A stretch of 64,000 nucleotides of DNA from Acanthosoma haemorrhoidale (GCA_930367205.1 OV884009.1:79195189-79259188), one strand, 5' to 3'; positions 13,225-23,237 are shown, counted from the first letter of the stretch. Translations and numbers: made by a program. Notes: generated by a model from the sequence alone, not told the origin.

Positions 13225-16200
13225 CTATATATGTGACAGGCCCACGGCCTTTGCAAATCTGAGGATACTGAGTGGATCGATCAGTTCACATAGTTTGGGG
13301 TCTACAATGCGATCACTACCAAAGTGAAGGTATCGCCTTCTAGCTAGGTTATCACAGACACATATTATATGACGTGCCGTTTCTCCCTCTTTCTTGCAGA
13401 ATCTGCAGATTGGTGATCCCACTATCCCCAAATTAAAGAGGTGTTTGTTTAACCTACAGTGACCTGTATAGAGTCCTGTCACACTTTTGAGTGTCCACCT
13501 GTCCATTGATAGAAGTACTGAGCTTCTTTTCTTACAGGGTCCATCAAGAAACAGTTTCGAGTGTTCCTGTTTCTTAGTTTCTCTCCAAGAGAGTCTTGCC
13601 CTGTCCTCTAAAGCTAATTTTATACGCCTTTTAGCGTAGCTGAGGCTGATACCACATATGGGCTCAGGTGCAAGAGGCGTCTGTTCTGAGCCCACCCTTG
13701 CAAGGCCATCTGCCTTTTCATTGCCTGTGATGCCTGTGTGTCCTGGCACCCAGTCGATTCTAACCTTATTGGCTAGCGAGAGTGTGTTTAGGTTGTTTTT
13801 ACACTCCTCAACCAAATAAGATCTGGTCGTATAGCTTCTCAGGGCGCTAATGGCTGCCTGGCTATCTGTGAAAATTGTGATCAGTCTGTTTCTTACACCC
13901 TCCCCAATTAAGGTTTGGGTACAGACATTGATCGCCATCACTTCGGCCTGAAAGACCGAGGTGTGTCTACCTAAAGGAATAGAAATCCCAGATTCTGGTT
14001 TATCTTTCCTCCATATGCCGGCCCCTGATCCGTTTTCTGTTAGTGAGCCGTCTGTATAACAATTAATCCCATTACACAGTTTATGTGGTTTGGCCTTTGT
14101 GTTTACCGCACAGTATAGGACGTCTGTGTGTTTCTTAACTTGTAGGTCAGAGTGCTTTGACAGCACCTCGTCCTCATCAATTCTTCTGAACAAGTTCCCA
14201 TGCCCCATGTGAGTCATGACTTTGGATCTTGTTCCTGATTTCGCAAGTCTGTAAGCCACGTTCAAGGCTTGCGCTTCTACTTCTATGTGCAGTGGATTCA
14301 AGTTCAATAAGACTTCCATTGCAGCAGTAGGAGTTGTACTCATGCCACCAGTAATCATGAGACATGAAAGCCTCTGTAATTTGCCAAGCAAAGTTCTATT
14401 TTTACTAATGCTACCTCTGTGCCACCACACCATAGAGGCATAGAGCACCATTGGTCTCACTGCTGCGGTATATAGCCAGAATAACATTCTGGGTTGTAGT
14501 CCCCAGGTCCTACCCACAGCCCTTTTGCATGCATAGAGGCATCGAAGTGCCTTCATAGTAGTATTCCTGATGTGTTTAGACCAGTCCAATTTACTATCCA
14601 GAGTAACCCCTAGATGCTTTACCTCACTACAAATGCTTACCTGTGTCCCCCCTATATAGGGTGGTCTGACTATAGCATTTCTTTTGTTAGTGAAGATACA
14701 GAGATTTATCTTCTGGGGATTGATTCCTAAACCATTCTTTTCACACCAATCCCTCAAAAGATCCATCGATGCGGAAAGCAACTCAGAAATGGTTTCTGAG
14801 AACTTGCCCCCTATGAGCACAGCAATGTCATCAGCATATCCCTGTGCGTAGAACCCTGCAGAGTTTAGGTTTGTTAACAATGAGTCAACGACCAAACACC
14901 ACAGTAATGGTGATAACACCCCTCCCTGTGGACATCCTCCCACTGGCTTCATCCAAAGTTTGGTTTGTCCCAATTGTGATTGTAAAATCCTATTCTCTAG
15001 CATGGTGTTTATCCAGCTAGAGGCTAAGGAACTAATCCCCTTTCTTTCTAAGGCCGATGCCATAGTGTTATAGGGTGTGGGATCAAAGGCACCTTCTATA
15101 TCAACAAAGATGCCTACCATTATTTCTTTATGATCTAGGGATCTCTCAATCCTGGAAACCAGGTGGTGGAGAGCAATTTCACAGGATTTTCCTGCCTGGT
15201 ATGCGAATTGAGCGCTATGGAGCGGTCGTTCTACCAGTATTCCATCCCTAATATGTCTGTCTATGACCTTTTCCAAGGTCTTCATTAAAAATGAAGTCAG
15301 ACATATTGGTCTGTAAGACTTGGGTTCGTCATAGGACTCTTTCCCAGGTTTTGGTATGTAACACACTTTTGCCATCCTCCAGCTTACTGGAATATAGCTC
15401 AGTGCCAAGCTTCCCCTTAACAAGGTAAGTATAAGGGGCCTAATTACTGGTAGGCCTTTTTGTAGCAAGGCTGGGAATATCCCATCAATACCAGGTGATT
15501 TGAAGGGAGCAAAAGAATTAATTGCCCACTCCACTCTTGCAGAATTGATAATTTTATTTGCTTCTGCCCAGTTACCCTTGCAACTAGTGTGTTCACAGTT
15601 GGTAGGGTCATTATTATTCGTATCCATCAGTCCGCAGCCAGGAAAATGCGCGCGCGCCAGGGCACCGAGGGTTCCCTCCTCAGAATCCGTATAGCCCCCT
15701 CCCACCCTGACGGAGCCCAATACTCCCCTGTCAGACTGCTTGGATAAGATCCTATTTACTCTAAACATGGAAGTTGTATCGTTTATTTCGCTACAAAATT
15801 TCTTCCACGCCCTTCTTTTAGCCTTTCTGACTTCTTTGTTATAATCAGTGAGTGCACGTTTATAAGTGTCCCATCTGCCTGATCTTTTGGCCGCGTTAAA
15901 GAGTTTACGTGTAAGAGCTCTTAACTTGCCAAGTTCATTGTTCCACCAGGGACAGTTCCTGTTGGATCTAACATTACATACAGTGTTATTACCAGTGTAT
16001 GACTTAATTATTGCCTCAGTCAATGTTGAGTTTAAATGTTCCAAATGCCAGTTGCTACTCACCACTCTAGGACAGCATTTGACCTCCTCCTCAAGCTGTG
16101 TATAGTAGGTTTCCCAGTTTGTAAGTTTGGGATTCCTATACACGGCTTCGGACGTGATGTTACCACTTAGATCAAATCTAATGTATCTATGATCTAAGCA

Positions 16201-16824
16201 TGACTCTTCTTCAGAGACATGCCAGCCTTTAACCCTTAGGCTTATAGTGCGTGTGCTAAGGGTTATGTCAATGACCTCAGATCTGATTCTATTGTTAAAA
16301 GTGGCAATATTGCCTCTGTTTAGAATGTCTAGGTCATTACTAGTTATGTACTCTACTAAACACTCACCTCTCTGGTTGTTGTTCTTGCTCCCCCAGAGCT
16401 GATGGTGAGCGTTCGCGTCAAGCGATGCTATAAGCTCGCCCCTTAAGCCAGTCCCTTCCGTTAGCTTACTAATTGCCTCGGTCGGGACTCCTTCTTCATA
16501 TGGGAGGTAGACCGATGCAATCGTCAACCTCCCACCTTGATTTCCCTCGTTGAGGGCCATTTGAGCTGCTGCTAAATCTCTAGAACAATATTGCCATAGA
16601 GGCAGCATTTTAAGACTGCTCTTATGCAGGATACAGGCTCTGGCACGCGCGGGTACAGAAATAATCTCATACCCACGCATCGCCAGCCCCCCCATCCTGC
16701 CCTTATACAGGTAAGGTTCTTGTATTAGAATAATATCAATATCCTTACCTCTCACATACTGCTGCAGAACACCACATGCTGCAATACAGTGGTGCAGATT
16801 AATTTGCAGCAGCCTCACCACCAT
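13225..16824 (-). CDS. LOA-like ORF2: endonuclease, reverse transcriptase and RNase H
   Basis: This 1199-residue frame is uninterrupted. An apurinic-type endonuclease occupies about residues 1-225: QINLHH near 7, the metal-binding Glu in QEPY near 36, SLDANAHH near 133 and the catalytic His in DHRY near 208. The RT (about 440-760) has VDIEGAFD near 571, QGGVLSPLLW, and YADDIAVL near 661. An RNase H domain follows (about 915-1040) with YTDGS, an AE pair, FTDSQAA and GHTGITGNEKAD, so all four acidic positions are present. A Cys-His cluster, CRFC...H...C near 1140, closes the protein. It nicks target DNA and copies its own RNA at the nick. The ATG lies 2 nt after the ORF1 stop. Confidence 0.93.
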   Translation of the reverse strand: MVVRLLQINLHHCIAACGVLQQYVRGKDIDIILIQEPYLYKGRMGGLAMRGYEIISVPARARACILHKSSLKMLPLWQYCSRDLAAAQMALNEGNQGGRLTIASVYLPYEEGVPTEAISKLTEGTGLRGELIASLDANAHHQLWGSKNNNQRGECLVEYITSNDLDILNRGNIATFNNRIRSEVIDITLSTRTISLRVKGWHVSEEESCLDHRYIRFDLSGNITSEAVYRNPKLTNWETYYTQLEEEVKCCPRVVSSNWHLEHLNSTLTEAIIKSYTGNNTVCNVRSNRNCPWWNNELGKLRALTRKLFNAAKRSGRWDTYKRALTDYNKEVRKAKRRAWKKFCSEINDTTSMFRVNRILSKQSDRGVLGSVRVGGGYTDSEEGTLGALARAHFPGCGLMDTNNNDPTNCEHTSCKGNWAEANKIINSARVEWAINSFAPFKSPGIDGIFPALLQKGLPVIRPLILTLLRGSLALSYIPVSWRMAKVCYIPKPGKESYDEPKSYRPICLTSFLMKTLEKVIDRHIRDGILVERPLHSAQFAYQAGKSCEIALHHLVSRIERSLDHKEIMVGIFVDIEGAFDPTPYNTMASALERKGISSLASSWINTMLENRILQSQLGQTKLWMKPVGGCPQGGVLSPLLWCLVVDSLLTNLNSAGFYAQGYADDIAVLIGGKFSETISELLSASMDLLRDWCEKNGLGINPQKINLCIFTNKRNAIVRPPYIGGTQVSICSEVKHLGVTLDSKLDWSKHIRNTTMKALRCLYACKRAVGRTWGLQPRMLFWLYTAAVRPMVLYASMVWWHRGSISKNRTLLGKLQRLSCLMITGGMSTTPTAAMEVLLNLNPLHIEVEAQALNVAYRLAKSGTRSKVMTHMGHGNLFRRIDEDEVLSKHSDLQVKKHTDVLYCAVNTKAKPHKLCNGINCYTDGSLTENGSGAGIWRKDKPESGISIPLGRHTSVFQAEVMAINVCTQTLIGEGVRNRLITIFTDSQAAISALRSYTTRSYLVEECKNNLNTLSLANKVRIDWVPGHTGITGNEKADGLARVGSEQTPLAPEPICGISLSYAKRRIKLALEDRARLSWRETKKQEHSKLFLDGPCKKRSSVLLSMDRWTLKSVTGLYTGHCRLNKHLFNLGIVGSPICRFCKKEGETARHIICVCDNLARRRYLHFGSDRIVDPKLCELIDPLSILRFAKAVGLSHI

Positions 16825-16832
16825 GATCAGTC
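16820..16832 (-). promoter_or_regulatory. ORF1 stop / ORF2 start junction (TGATCATG)
   Basis: Read on the minus strand, the ORF1 stop TGA is followed by TC and then the ATG of ORF2, so the two frames lie two nucleotides apart. Such tight stop-start arrangements are known in some R1-group LINEs to support reinitiation by the terminating ribosome. No second promoter is needed to explain ORF2 expression. The coupling is inferred, not shown. Confidence 0.55.
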
Positions 16833-18095
16833 CCCGCCGGCCCCCGGAGGGCCACCCCGAGGCGGACGCCGGGAGACAGCGCCAAACCCAGGCCTCCCCA
16901 TCACAGAGGGCCCAGACCCAGCGCGCCCCCGAGCCCCCGCCACGGGGCCACCCCCCGCAGCCGCCATATTCATCGCCTTGGGGCCATCCTTTGGAGTTGG
17001 CAAATTCGTCGTAGCGATCCCCTTCAACTCCTCCACCTCAGGATCGCTCCTTGCCTCCTCCACCTTATCAGCCGCCTTCCTCTCCTGTACTACTTTTAGC
17101 GGCTTCTTCTTATCCAATACCCTGAGAGCGACCTTAGTGAACCCATAGTTCAGCTTAAGCTTCCGCTTCTCAAGGTATTCCATGCTATTCTCTGGGGCAG
17201 ACAGGATCGCAAAGAAGCCATGCTTCTCCACCTTGGTGCCCAGGAGTCTCCATAATCCGATATCAGGTACCCTAGAGTTTTGGGTCCTGATCCTCTTCAT
17301 GAAATGTCCTTCCAGAGGCATTTCTCCTGTAATGAAGGTTCCTACCTTCACGGTTTTATGAAGCTCCTCCACCTTTCCTACGCGGAGCTCCAGATCCCCA
17401 CTCATGTTAAAATTGGGTACTATAATCGACAACCAGTCCTTGGTCTCCTGGTTGTCGCAGATTATGACACAGGCTCCCACATGTGGGCAAATTCCGCTGA
17501 ATTCAGCCTGTGTCCCTTTCTCTTCTTCCAGCTGATCGACAAATTTCATCAGCTGGCCCTTCATTTCCTCACAATTCTCCTTCGTCAGCTGAGTGGACGG
17601 ATATCCACTAGGGATAATCGCCACCCTGCTTCCTCCGGCAGCAATCGCGTAGGATGCAATGCTAGCATCCCCACCCCTATGCCTCTTTGCCATAGGCGCA
17701 GAGGTACCGGGTGAGGACCTAATCCTTTTCTCCGGAGCGCACCCAGACCCTGCCGTATTCCTGGACCCCGAAGGTCCTGGAAGTCCGGCCGGATCCTCAG
17801 GTGGCCCTCCAGCCAACATTGCCCTCCTCCACTTCTTCCTCTGGGCTCCAGAGAACTTTTGCTTGGAGGTCTCGCCTACATCCTTGGATGCAGCGTCCCT
17901 ACCAGGCGCCAAGCTCTCTTGCTCCATTACCAATTCGCTTACCTCCTCTACAAGCGTCGCAAGCGAGCTCATAGAGGCTTCGTCGTCCACTACCTCAGCG
18001 CCAAGGTCCATTGAAGGCCCCTGGGCTGAGTCCTCTCCGCTGATCAAGCTGACCAGCTCCTCCATATCTTCATTGTTATTTGTGTTAGTATTCAT
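16827..18095 (-). CDS. LOA-like ORF1 (DUF4780-like RNA-binding/gag-like protein)
   Basis: This open frame of 422 codons starts at the ATG at 18093-18095, which has a good context (A at -3). The frame stays open further upstream to about 18191, but without an ATG. The N-terminal half is acidic then proline- and serine-rich. The C-terminal half has a globular stretch with ELRVGKVEELHKTVKVGTF and a WRLLG core that resembles the DUF4780 domain of insect LINE ORF1 proteins. The end is Gly/Pro/Arg-rich. There are no CCHC zinc knuckles. The role inferred from family position is packaging of element RNA. Confidence 0.8.
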   Translation of the reverse strand: MNTNTNNNEDMEELVSLISGEDSAQGPSMDLGAEVVDDEASMSSLATLVEEVSELVMEQESLAPGRDAASKDVGETSKQKFSGAQRKKWRRAMLAGGPPEDPAGLPGPSGSRNTAGSGCAPEKRIRSSPGTSAPMAKRHRGGDASIASYAIAAGGSRVAIIPSGYPSTQLTKENCEEMKGQLMKFVDQLEEEKGTQAEFSGICPHVGACVIICDNQETKDWLSIIVPNFNMSGDLELRVGKVEELHKTVKVGTFITGEMPLEGHFMKRIRTQNSRVPDIGLWRLLGTKVEKHGFFAILSAPENSMEYLEKRKLKLNYGFTKVALRVLDKKKPLKVVQERKAADKVEEARSDPEVEELKGIATTNLPTPKDGPKAMNMAAAGGGPVAGARGRAGSGPSVMGRPGFGAVSRRPPRGGPPGAGGD

Positions 18096-18528
18096 TTTGT
18101 TCCCACGAATGCGAGGGAAGTTACTCTGCAGGTACTGCCCCCTCTCCCTGCAGAGGGCATTTAATACAATGGGGTGCGCCTGGTGCCCCAAGGGGGTCGA
18201 TTAGAGACAGTGCATTTTTATACACCCCCTGCCATTCGGCCACAGCTCGAGCTCCTCTACACTTGGCTTGGGTGTTTAGGAGATCTCCACATGGATTCCA
18301 TGGGGAGATCCCGCCTCTGTCGTCCGCGAGTCCATCGGACTCCCCAGGGGGTACCACTTGGAGGTGACAGTAGGCGTTGGTAGGGATAGGTCAGACTGGG
18401 AGTTCACAAGCAGTGAGTAGGGCACTATTGCTTGATTCCTCCGCTAAGAGTAAAGGAGACCCCCGCACCTGTCTCCCTCTCTAGTCTTTCCATTACCCTA
18501 CCCATTTACCCCCCTTGTGTGCTTTATA
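18096..18528 (-). promoter_or_regulatory. LOA element 5' UTR (expected internal promoter)
   Basis: This GC-rich 433-bp leader starts TATAAAGCACACAAGGGG on the minus strand, directly inside the target duplication. LINEs carry their promoter inside this region. I see no convincing initiator or downstream element by eye. Confidence 0.5.
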
Positions 18529-18535
18529 GGTGCTT
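18529..18535. repeat. Target-site duplication, right copy (GGTGCTT)
   Basis: This is the right-hand partner of 13134-13140 and marks the 5' end of the minus-strand LOA element at 18528. Confidence 0.7.
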
Positions 18536-18715
18536 TATAGACTGTTCAACAAGAGATCCCACCTCACACTAGAAAACAAAATACTCGTTGATAAAGTCAT
18601 ACTAAAACCAGTATGGACTTAAGGACTTGAACTAAAGGAATCAGCAAAGCCCTTAAACACCAAGCAATTCCCATCTAAAGTCCTAATAACATCAAGATGC
18701 ATTAGCTTTTAACGT
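18530..18715 (+). pseudogene. Jockey-type RT remnant, right part (after the LOA insertion)
   Basis: GTGCTTTATAGACTG onward reads VLYRLFNKRSHLTLENKI, then VDKVILKPVWT, the end of a Jockey RT domain (usual form: LLxKxILKPIWTYGIELWGTA). A stop replaces the Tyr that normally follows, and the rest decays (LELKESAKPLNTKQFPSKVL against the usual GTASxSNIxxIQxFQSK). It continues the frame of 12985-13138. Confidence 0.75.
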
Positions 18716-19337
18716 CATGAACAAAACCCATGCACTATTTAATGTCATGAATACAGATACAAAATTGCGAAAAAAAAATCTCTTCCATTCTCCTCTCTCA
18801 AATGGTCACCTTGTATTTTTTATTTGAATTTTGGGGAAAACAAGGAAAGCGGAACAAAAAATTGAAGAACTTTTCATTTGGTGAAGTTTGCTAAGTCGAA
18901 TTTAGAGCCCTTATTACTAGGCAATCACTAGGTTCTGGCTTAATTTACTTTTGACCATTGCTAACAAAGTGTTCTGCCCTCTGTTGGAGTACATAATGGC
19001 TTTAAGCTCAAATTGTTTCTCTTGAAAGAGAAAACGAACTTTACTGTTTGGAAATACACAATGTACGCTGTCAGTTATTGGATAAGTACAGTTTATACCA
19101 TAAAAGAATACTTAGTTACTAGGGGAAGTTACTTCAAACATTACACATTCTCTGGGGTTTGTCGCAACCATTAGGGATCCAAAGTGATCCCCACTGAGGC
19201 TGGTAGACTTCAAAATCCCACCACCACCAATTGAAATATGAAAGTTATTTCCTAGAGGTAGAGAAATACAGTACTGGAGATGAATTTGTTTAGTGGACAA
19301 TATCCTTATACTAAAGCAACGGATATGGAATAGGTAG
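18716..19337. other. No gene recognised
   Basis: AT-rich sequence between the Jockey remnant and the Ty3-type element. I see no coding, RNA or repeat signal that I can support. Confidence 0.4.
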
Positions 19338-19514
19338 TGTGGTGATTTAATCCCACTCCTGTGGGGGAAACTTTCCCTACTTTGTATTGTTTTACCTTGT
19401 CTAACCTGACTCATAACATTGTTACCTTCTGTAAATTCACTCTATTCTACTGTTGATGTTTTGAGCTAATAAAAACCTTTTTAAGGGTTAAACATTCGTT
19501 TTTCTTTCACCACA
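19338..19514 (+). repeat. 5' LTR (177 bp)
   Basis: TGT...ACA ends. AATAAA lies at 19468-19473 inside the segment TTGAGCTAATAAAA, which is complementary to the leader just past the LTR. Compared with the 3' LTR it has single-base differences near 19367, 19439 and 19464. TAAATT at about 19432, 29 nt before 19461, is a possible weak TATA element. Confidence 0.92.
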
Positions 19515-19515
19515 A

Positions 19516-19529
19516 TTTTATTAGCTCAA
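19516..19529 (+). promoter_or_regulatory. Putative self-primer binding site
   Basis: TTTTATTAGCTCAA starts 2 nt after the 5' LTR end and is the exact 14-nt reverse complement of 19461-19474 in the same LTR. No TGG, the mark of a tRNA 3'-CCA primer site, occurs in the first 45 nt of the leader. The layout matches Tf1/sushi-type elements, in which the 5' end of the RNA folds back and primes reverse transcription. It predicts a transcript start near 19461. Confidence 0.6.
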
Positions 19530-19638
19530 TAAAAAATTCTCTTTCATTCGTGTTTTAAAGTTTCGGGTTCCGCGATATTTACAGTGCCGTCGTTTGGTTT
19601 GTGATTTTGTTTTTTACATTAAACATTTGTAATCCGCG

Positions 19639-21792
19639 ATGGACAGGTATCTAAAGCCCGATAAATTCAGTGCCAGTCCAGATTCGCTATCTGCTGGAAA
19701 GGAGTTCTCACATTGGCTGAAAACCTTCGCAAACTTCATGTCCTTCTCTATCGAAGCATTGGAAGACGCTAACAAACTGAAGGTACTCCAAAATTTCCTT
19801 TCGTTCAATGTTTATGAACTGATCTCAGAAACTACTACATATGTTGAAGTGATAGAAACTCTGACTAAGATCTATGTTAAGGAGAAAGGGGAAATATTTG
19901 CACGTCACATTTTGGCTATGCGTAAACAACAACAAAGCGAGAGTGTTGACCAATACGTTCAAGCTCTGAGACTGTTGGCAAAGGATTGTAACTTCAAGGC
20001 TGTTTCTGCTGAAGATCATAAAAATCAGTATATTCGCGATTCTCTTATTAATGGACTGCTTTCTTCTCAAATCCGTCAACGATTACTTGAGGAGTCTAAA
20101 ACATTGAGCCTTGATGACGTCATCCAACGCGCGCAAGCTCTCGAGCTGGCCCATAAACAAGCTGAAGGATACTCAAATGGCGCTAATGATTCCTCTTGCT
20201 CGGCAATTGGGAGGAACTCCTCCCACTCTGGTGCACAATCCGTTGACCCCGGCTCTTTGACACCCAAATCAGATGATCTGAACGATCTTTGTGCTGGAAC
20301 GGGTCAGAAGAAGGCCAGCCATTGTTTCTTTTGTGGATTTAGCCGCCATCCGCGCTCAGCTTGCCCCGCTCTTGAATCAGAGTGTGCTAATTGCAAAATC
20401 AAGGGCCACTATGCCCGTGTATGTCGGAAAGCTAAGAAAAATGCTCAGAAAACCAAACCTGTATCTGCAGCTATTTTAGCATCACTGAATGACAGGTTTT
20501 TACCTCAGTTAAGCCATGCTGTTACCCCTGCTCTTGTGAATGGAATCCCCTGTAACTGTCTCGTGGGCACTGGGAGTTCTAGTAGCTTCGGCAGCCTTAA
20601 CTTTGTCCGTGAACACAACATTCAAGTTATGCCTGGTGCAGGACAAGTATCGATGGCATCCACGTCGTTATGGACCAAAGTTGAGGGTTTTATTCTCGTA
20701 AAGCTAGAAATTGCTGAACACACTTACACTAAATGTAAGTTGACTGTTTTAAAAGAACTCTGTTCCGATGTTCTCATCGGACACGATATACTCAGAGCTC
20801 ACTCAAATATTCTGCTAAAATTTGGTGGAGACAAGGCACCTCTCACAATCTGTTCGTATGCTGTAGCTAAGATTGGCCCTGTACGTCTCTTTGACCATCT
20901 CTCTCCTAACTGTTATCCAATTGCCACAAGGTCCCGCCAAGACTGTGACGAAGACACTCAGTTTATCAAGACAGAAATCACTCGGTTGCTTTCCGAAGGA
21001 GTGATTGAGCCCTGCAATTCACCATGGAGAGCTCAGGTATTGGTTGTAAATAACAATGGAAAGAAGAGACTTGTGGTGGACTATTCTCAAACGATAAATA
21101 GGTATACACTACTTGATGCCTACCCCTTGCCAAATGTTGACCAACTTGTCAGAAAAGTTGCTAATTACAAGCATTACAGTGTCGTGGACTTACGGCGGGC
21201 GTATCATCAGATCCCAATAAGTGAAGATGAGAAGAAATATACTGGTTTTGAAGCAGTGGACAAGCTTTATCAGTTCACACGCATACCCTTTGGCGTGACT
21301 AATGGAGTAGCCTGCTTCCAATGCGCAATAGACCAAATAATAACCACCGAAAACCTCACTGGAGTTTATTCATACCTCGATGACATCACTGTGTGTGGAA
21401 TGGATAAGGCTGACCATGACCTGAATCTAAACAAACTTATGCTGACACTCGATAAACTCGTCATCGAAATCAACAAGGAGAAGAGTAAATTTCATCTTGC
21501 AAGAGTAAAACTTCTGGGACATCTCGTTTCATTCCATTCTATCAAGCCAGACCCTGCACGGCTTGCCCCGTTGTTGAATATGCCACTGCCACATAACTCC
21601 GAATCACTGAAGAGAGCTCTTGGTTTCTTTGCTCATTACTCGAAGTGGTTACCGAAATTTTCAGATAAAATCCGGGCCTTGATTGATGCCAAAACATTTC
21701 CACTGAATCCATCGGCTGCCTCTGCTTTCGAAAAGCTAAAAAAGGATATTGCCAACTCGGTCGTCACAACCATTGATGAATCTCGCTTATAG
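19639..21792 (+). pseudogene. Ty3 gag-protease-reverse transcriptase, first open segment
   Basis: This is a 717-residue frame from ATG 19639 in which gag and pol are fused with no frameshift between them. Gag ends with two CX2CX4HX4C zinc knuckles at about residues 229-260. The protease site reads LVGTGSS at about residues 308-314: the catalytic Asp expected before TG is Gly (GGC at 20566-20568), which one transition from GAC would explain. The RT has VVDYSQTIN, DLRRAYHQIPI, PFGVTNG and YLDD near residue 579, all intact. The frame hits TAG at 21790-21792 where RNase H should begin, while the homologous continuation is in another frame. The copy is therefore dead as a polyprotein. Confidence 0.9.
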
Positions 21793-22223
21793 TGGAAACC
21801 GATGCCTATAAGTTTGCACTGGCAGCTACCCTTAGTCAAGATGGATGGCCGGTTGCGTTTTTTTCACGATCACTAAGCAAATCCGAAATCAGTGGTCATC
21901 CATCAATTGAAAAAGAGGCTGCGGCAATTGTTGAATCCTTGAAACATTGGAGAGAATTTCTTCTTGGCCAACATTTTCGCCTTATAACTGATCAGGAGGC
22001 TCTGTCTTTCATTTTCGACCGAAAGCATGGGAGTAAGGTGAAAAATGAGAAGATCACAAGATGGCGGCTAGAGCTAGCTCCGTTCGTTTATGATATAACT
22101 TACCGTCCCGGTGAGGACAACACCAAGGCAGACACTCTCTCCCGTGTCTGTAATGCTTCCATTTCTACCGACTTGCTCCAGCTTCACCAATCGTTGTGCC
22201 ATCCTGGTATTACACGTATGTAA
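21784..22223 (+). pseudogene. Ty3 RNase H segment and start of integrase, shifted frame
   Basis: VETDAYKFALAATLSQDG opens the RNase H domain in a frame different from the RT, so about one base has been lost near 21785-21792. The remaining acidic sites are present (KEAAAIVESLKHW and ITDQEALSF). It runs into the integrase zinc region (LHQSLCHPGITRM) and then meets TAA at 22221-22223 between the two His of the HHCC finger. Confidence 0.88.
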
Positions 22224-23237
22224 CATTGGCTCAAATGTAAGAACATTCCCTATTCGCTCGAGGATGTCAAGAAGATGACTTCAAGCTGTACCATCTGTGC
22301 TGAAGTAAAACCTAGGTACTTGAAAACTTCTGGAACCCTAGTAAAGGCCACCTATTCATTCGAACGCATCAACATAGATTTTAAAGGCTCTCTTCCTTCC
22401 AAATCACGGAACTTCTACCTCCTCACCATCATCGACGAGTATTCCAGGTTCCCTTTTGCATATGCCTGTCATGATGTTTCTGCCGCCACTGTGGTTGATT
22501 GTCTCAAAAACCTCTTCTGTTTGTTTGGAATGCCAGCCTATGTCCATACTGACCGGGGAGCTTCCTTCATGTCTAGAGAAGTCAAGGACTTCCTCCATTC
22601 AAACGGTGTAGCCACCAGCAGAACAACCCCGTATAATCCAGCAGGAAACGGACAAATTGAACGCCTCAATGGGACTCTATGGAAAACCATTTGTCTCTCT
22701 TTGAAGACTCAAGGACTGTGGACGGAGGACTGGGAGAGGGTCCTACAGGAATCCCTCCACGCCATTCGTTCTCTACCTTGCACAGCGACTAAATCCACTC
22801 CCCACGAACGATTTTTCAGTCATCCTCGCCGCACAGCCAATGGAGTCACCTTGCCGTCTTGGTTAACCCCTGGTCCTGTGCTCGCCAAAAGGAACGTGCG
22901 ACTCATTAAATACGAAGACCCTGTCGAAGAAGTGGAATTACTTGAGGCTAATCCACAGTACGCCCAGATTTGCAGGAAGGATGGATCAGAGTCAACCGTG
23001 TCCCTGAGAAAATTGGCACCTAGAGGAACTCCTGAAGTGTCAGAGCAGCCTTGCCCTAAGGATGATGAACCCGATGCAATATTGGAGCCCCCTCGCATGG
23101 AACCTCCAGATGAATCATCTGCCACTCCATCTGTTCACGGCCCTCCCTCTGTTGAAGTTGGATTACCTGTGTGTCCCTCAAGACCTCGACGTGTGCCCAA
23201 GGCTACATCTTATCTTAAAGACTATATAACAAATTAA
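22224..23237 (+). pseudogene. Ty3 integrase, after the internal stop
   Basis: Same frame as the RNase H segment. The zinc finger finishes with SSCTICAEVKP, and the DDE core follows: NIDFKGSL (first Asp), HTDRGASF (second Asp) and NPAGNGQIERLN (Glu). The tail is proline-rich and ends PRRVPKATSYLKDYI, with no chromodomain seen. Integrase inserts the cDNA and makes the 5-bp target duplication seen here. The domain itself looks intact; the stop upstream separates it from the rest of pol. Confidence 0.9.

Larger units (their letters stand above)
13141..18528 (-). mobile_element. Full-length LOA-like non-LTR retrotransposon with both ORFs open
   Basis: In minus orientation the order is a 5' UTR (18528-18096), ORF1 (18095-16827), ORF2 (16824-13225), a short 3' UTR and a poly(A) tail (poly-T at 13139-13155 on the plus strand). 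GGTGCTT at 13134-13140 and again at 18529-18535 is the likely target duplication; its last T's merge with the tail. ORF2 carries an APE-type endonuclease, RT and RNase H, the set found in the LOA and I groups. The opening QINLHHC and the missing zinc knuckles in ORF1 fit the R1/LOA side better. At about 5.4 kb with no visible lesion it could be a recent and possibly active copy. Confidence 0.85.

Noticed and set aside
16789..18204. Plus-strand open frames opposite the LOA ORF1
   Set aside because: They are shadows of the GC-rich, low-complexity minus-strand ORF1.
21784..21800. Programmed frameshift between RT and RNase H of the Ty3 element
   Set aside because: There is no slippery heptamer or pseudoknot-like sequence, programmed shifts in Ty3 elements lie between gag and pol, and an in-frame stop follows later. 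A small deletion is simpler.
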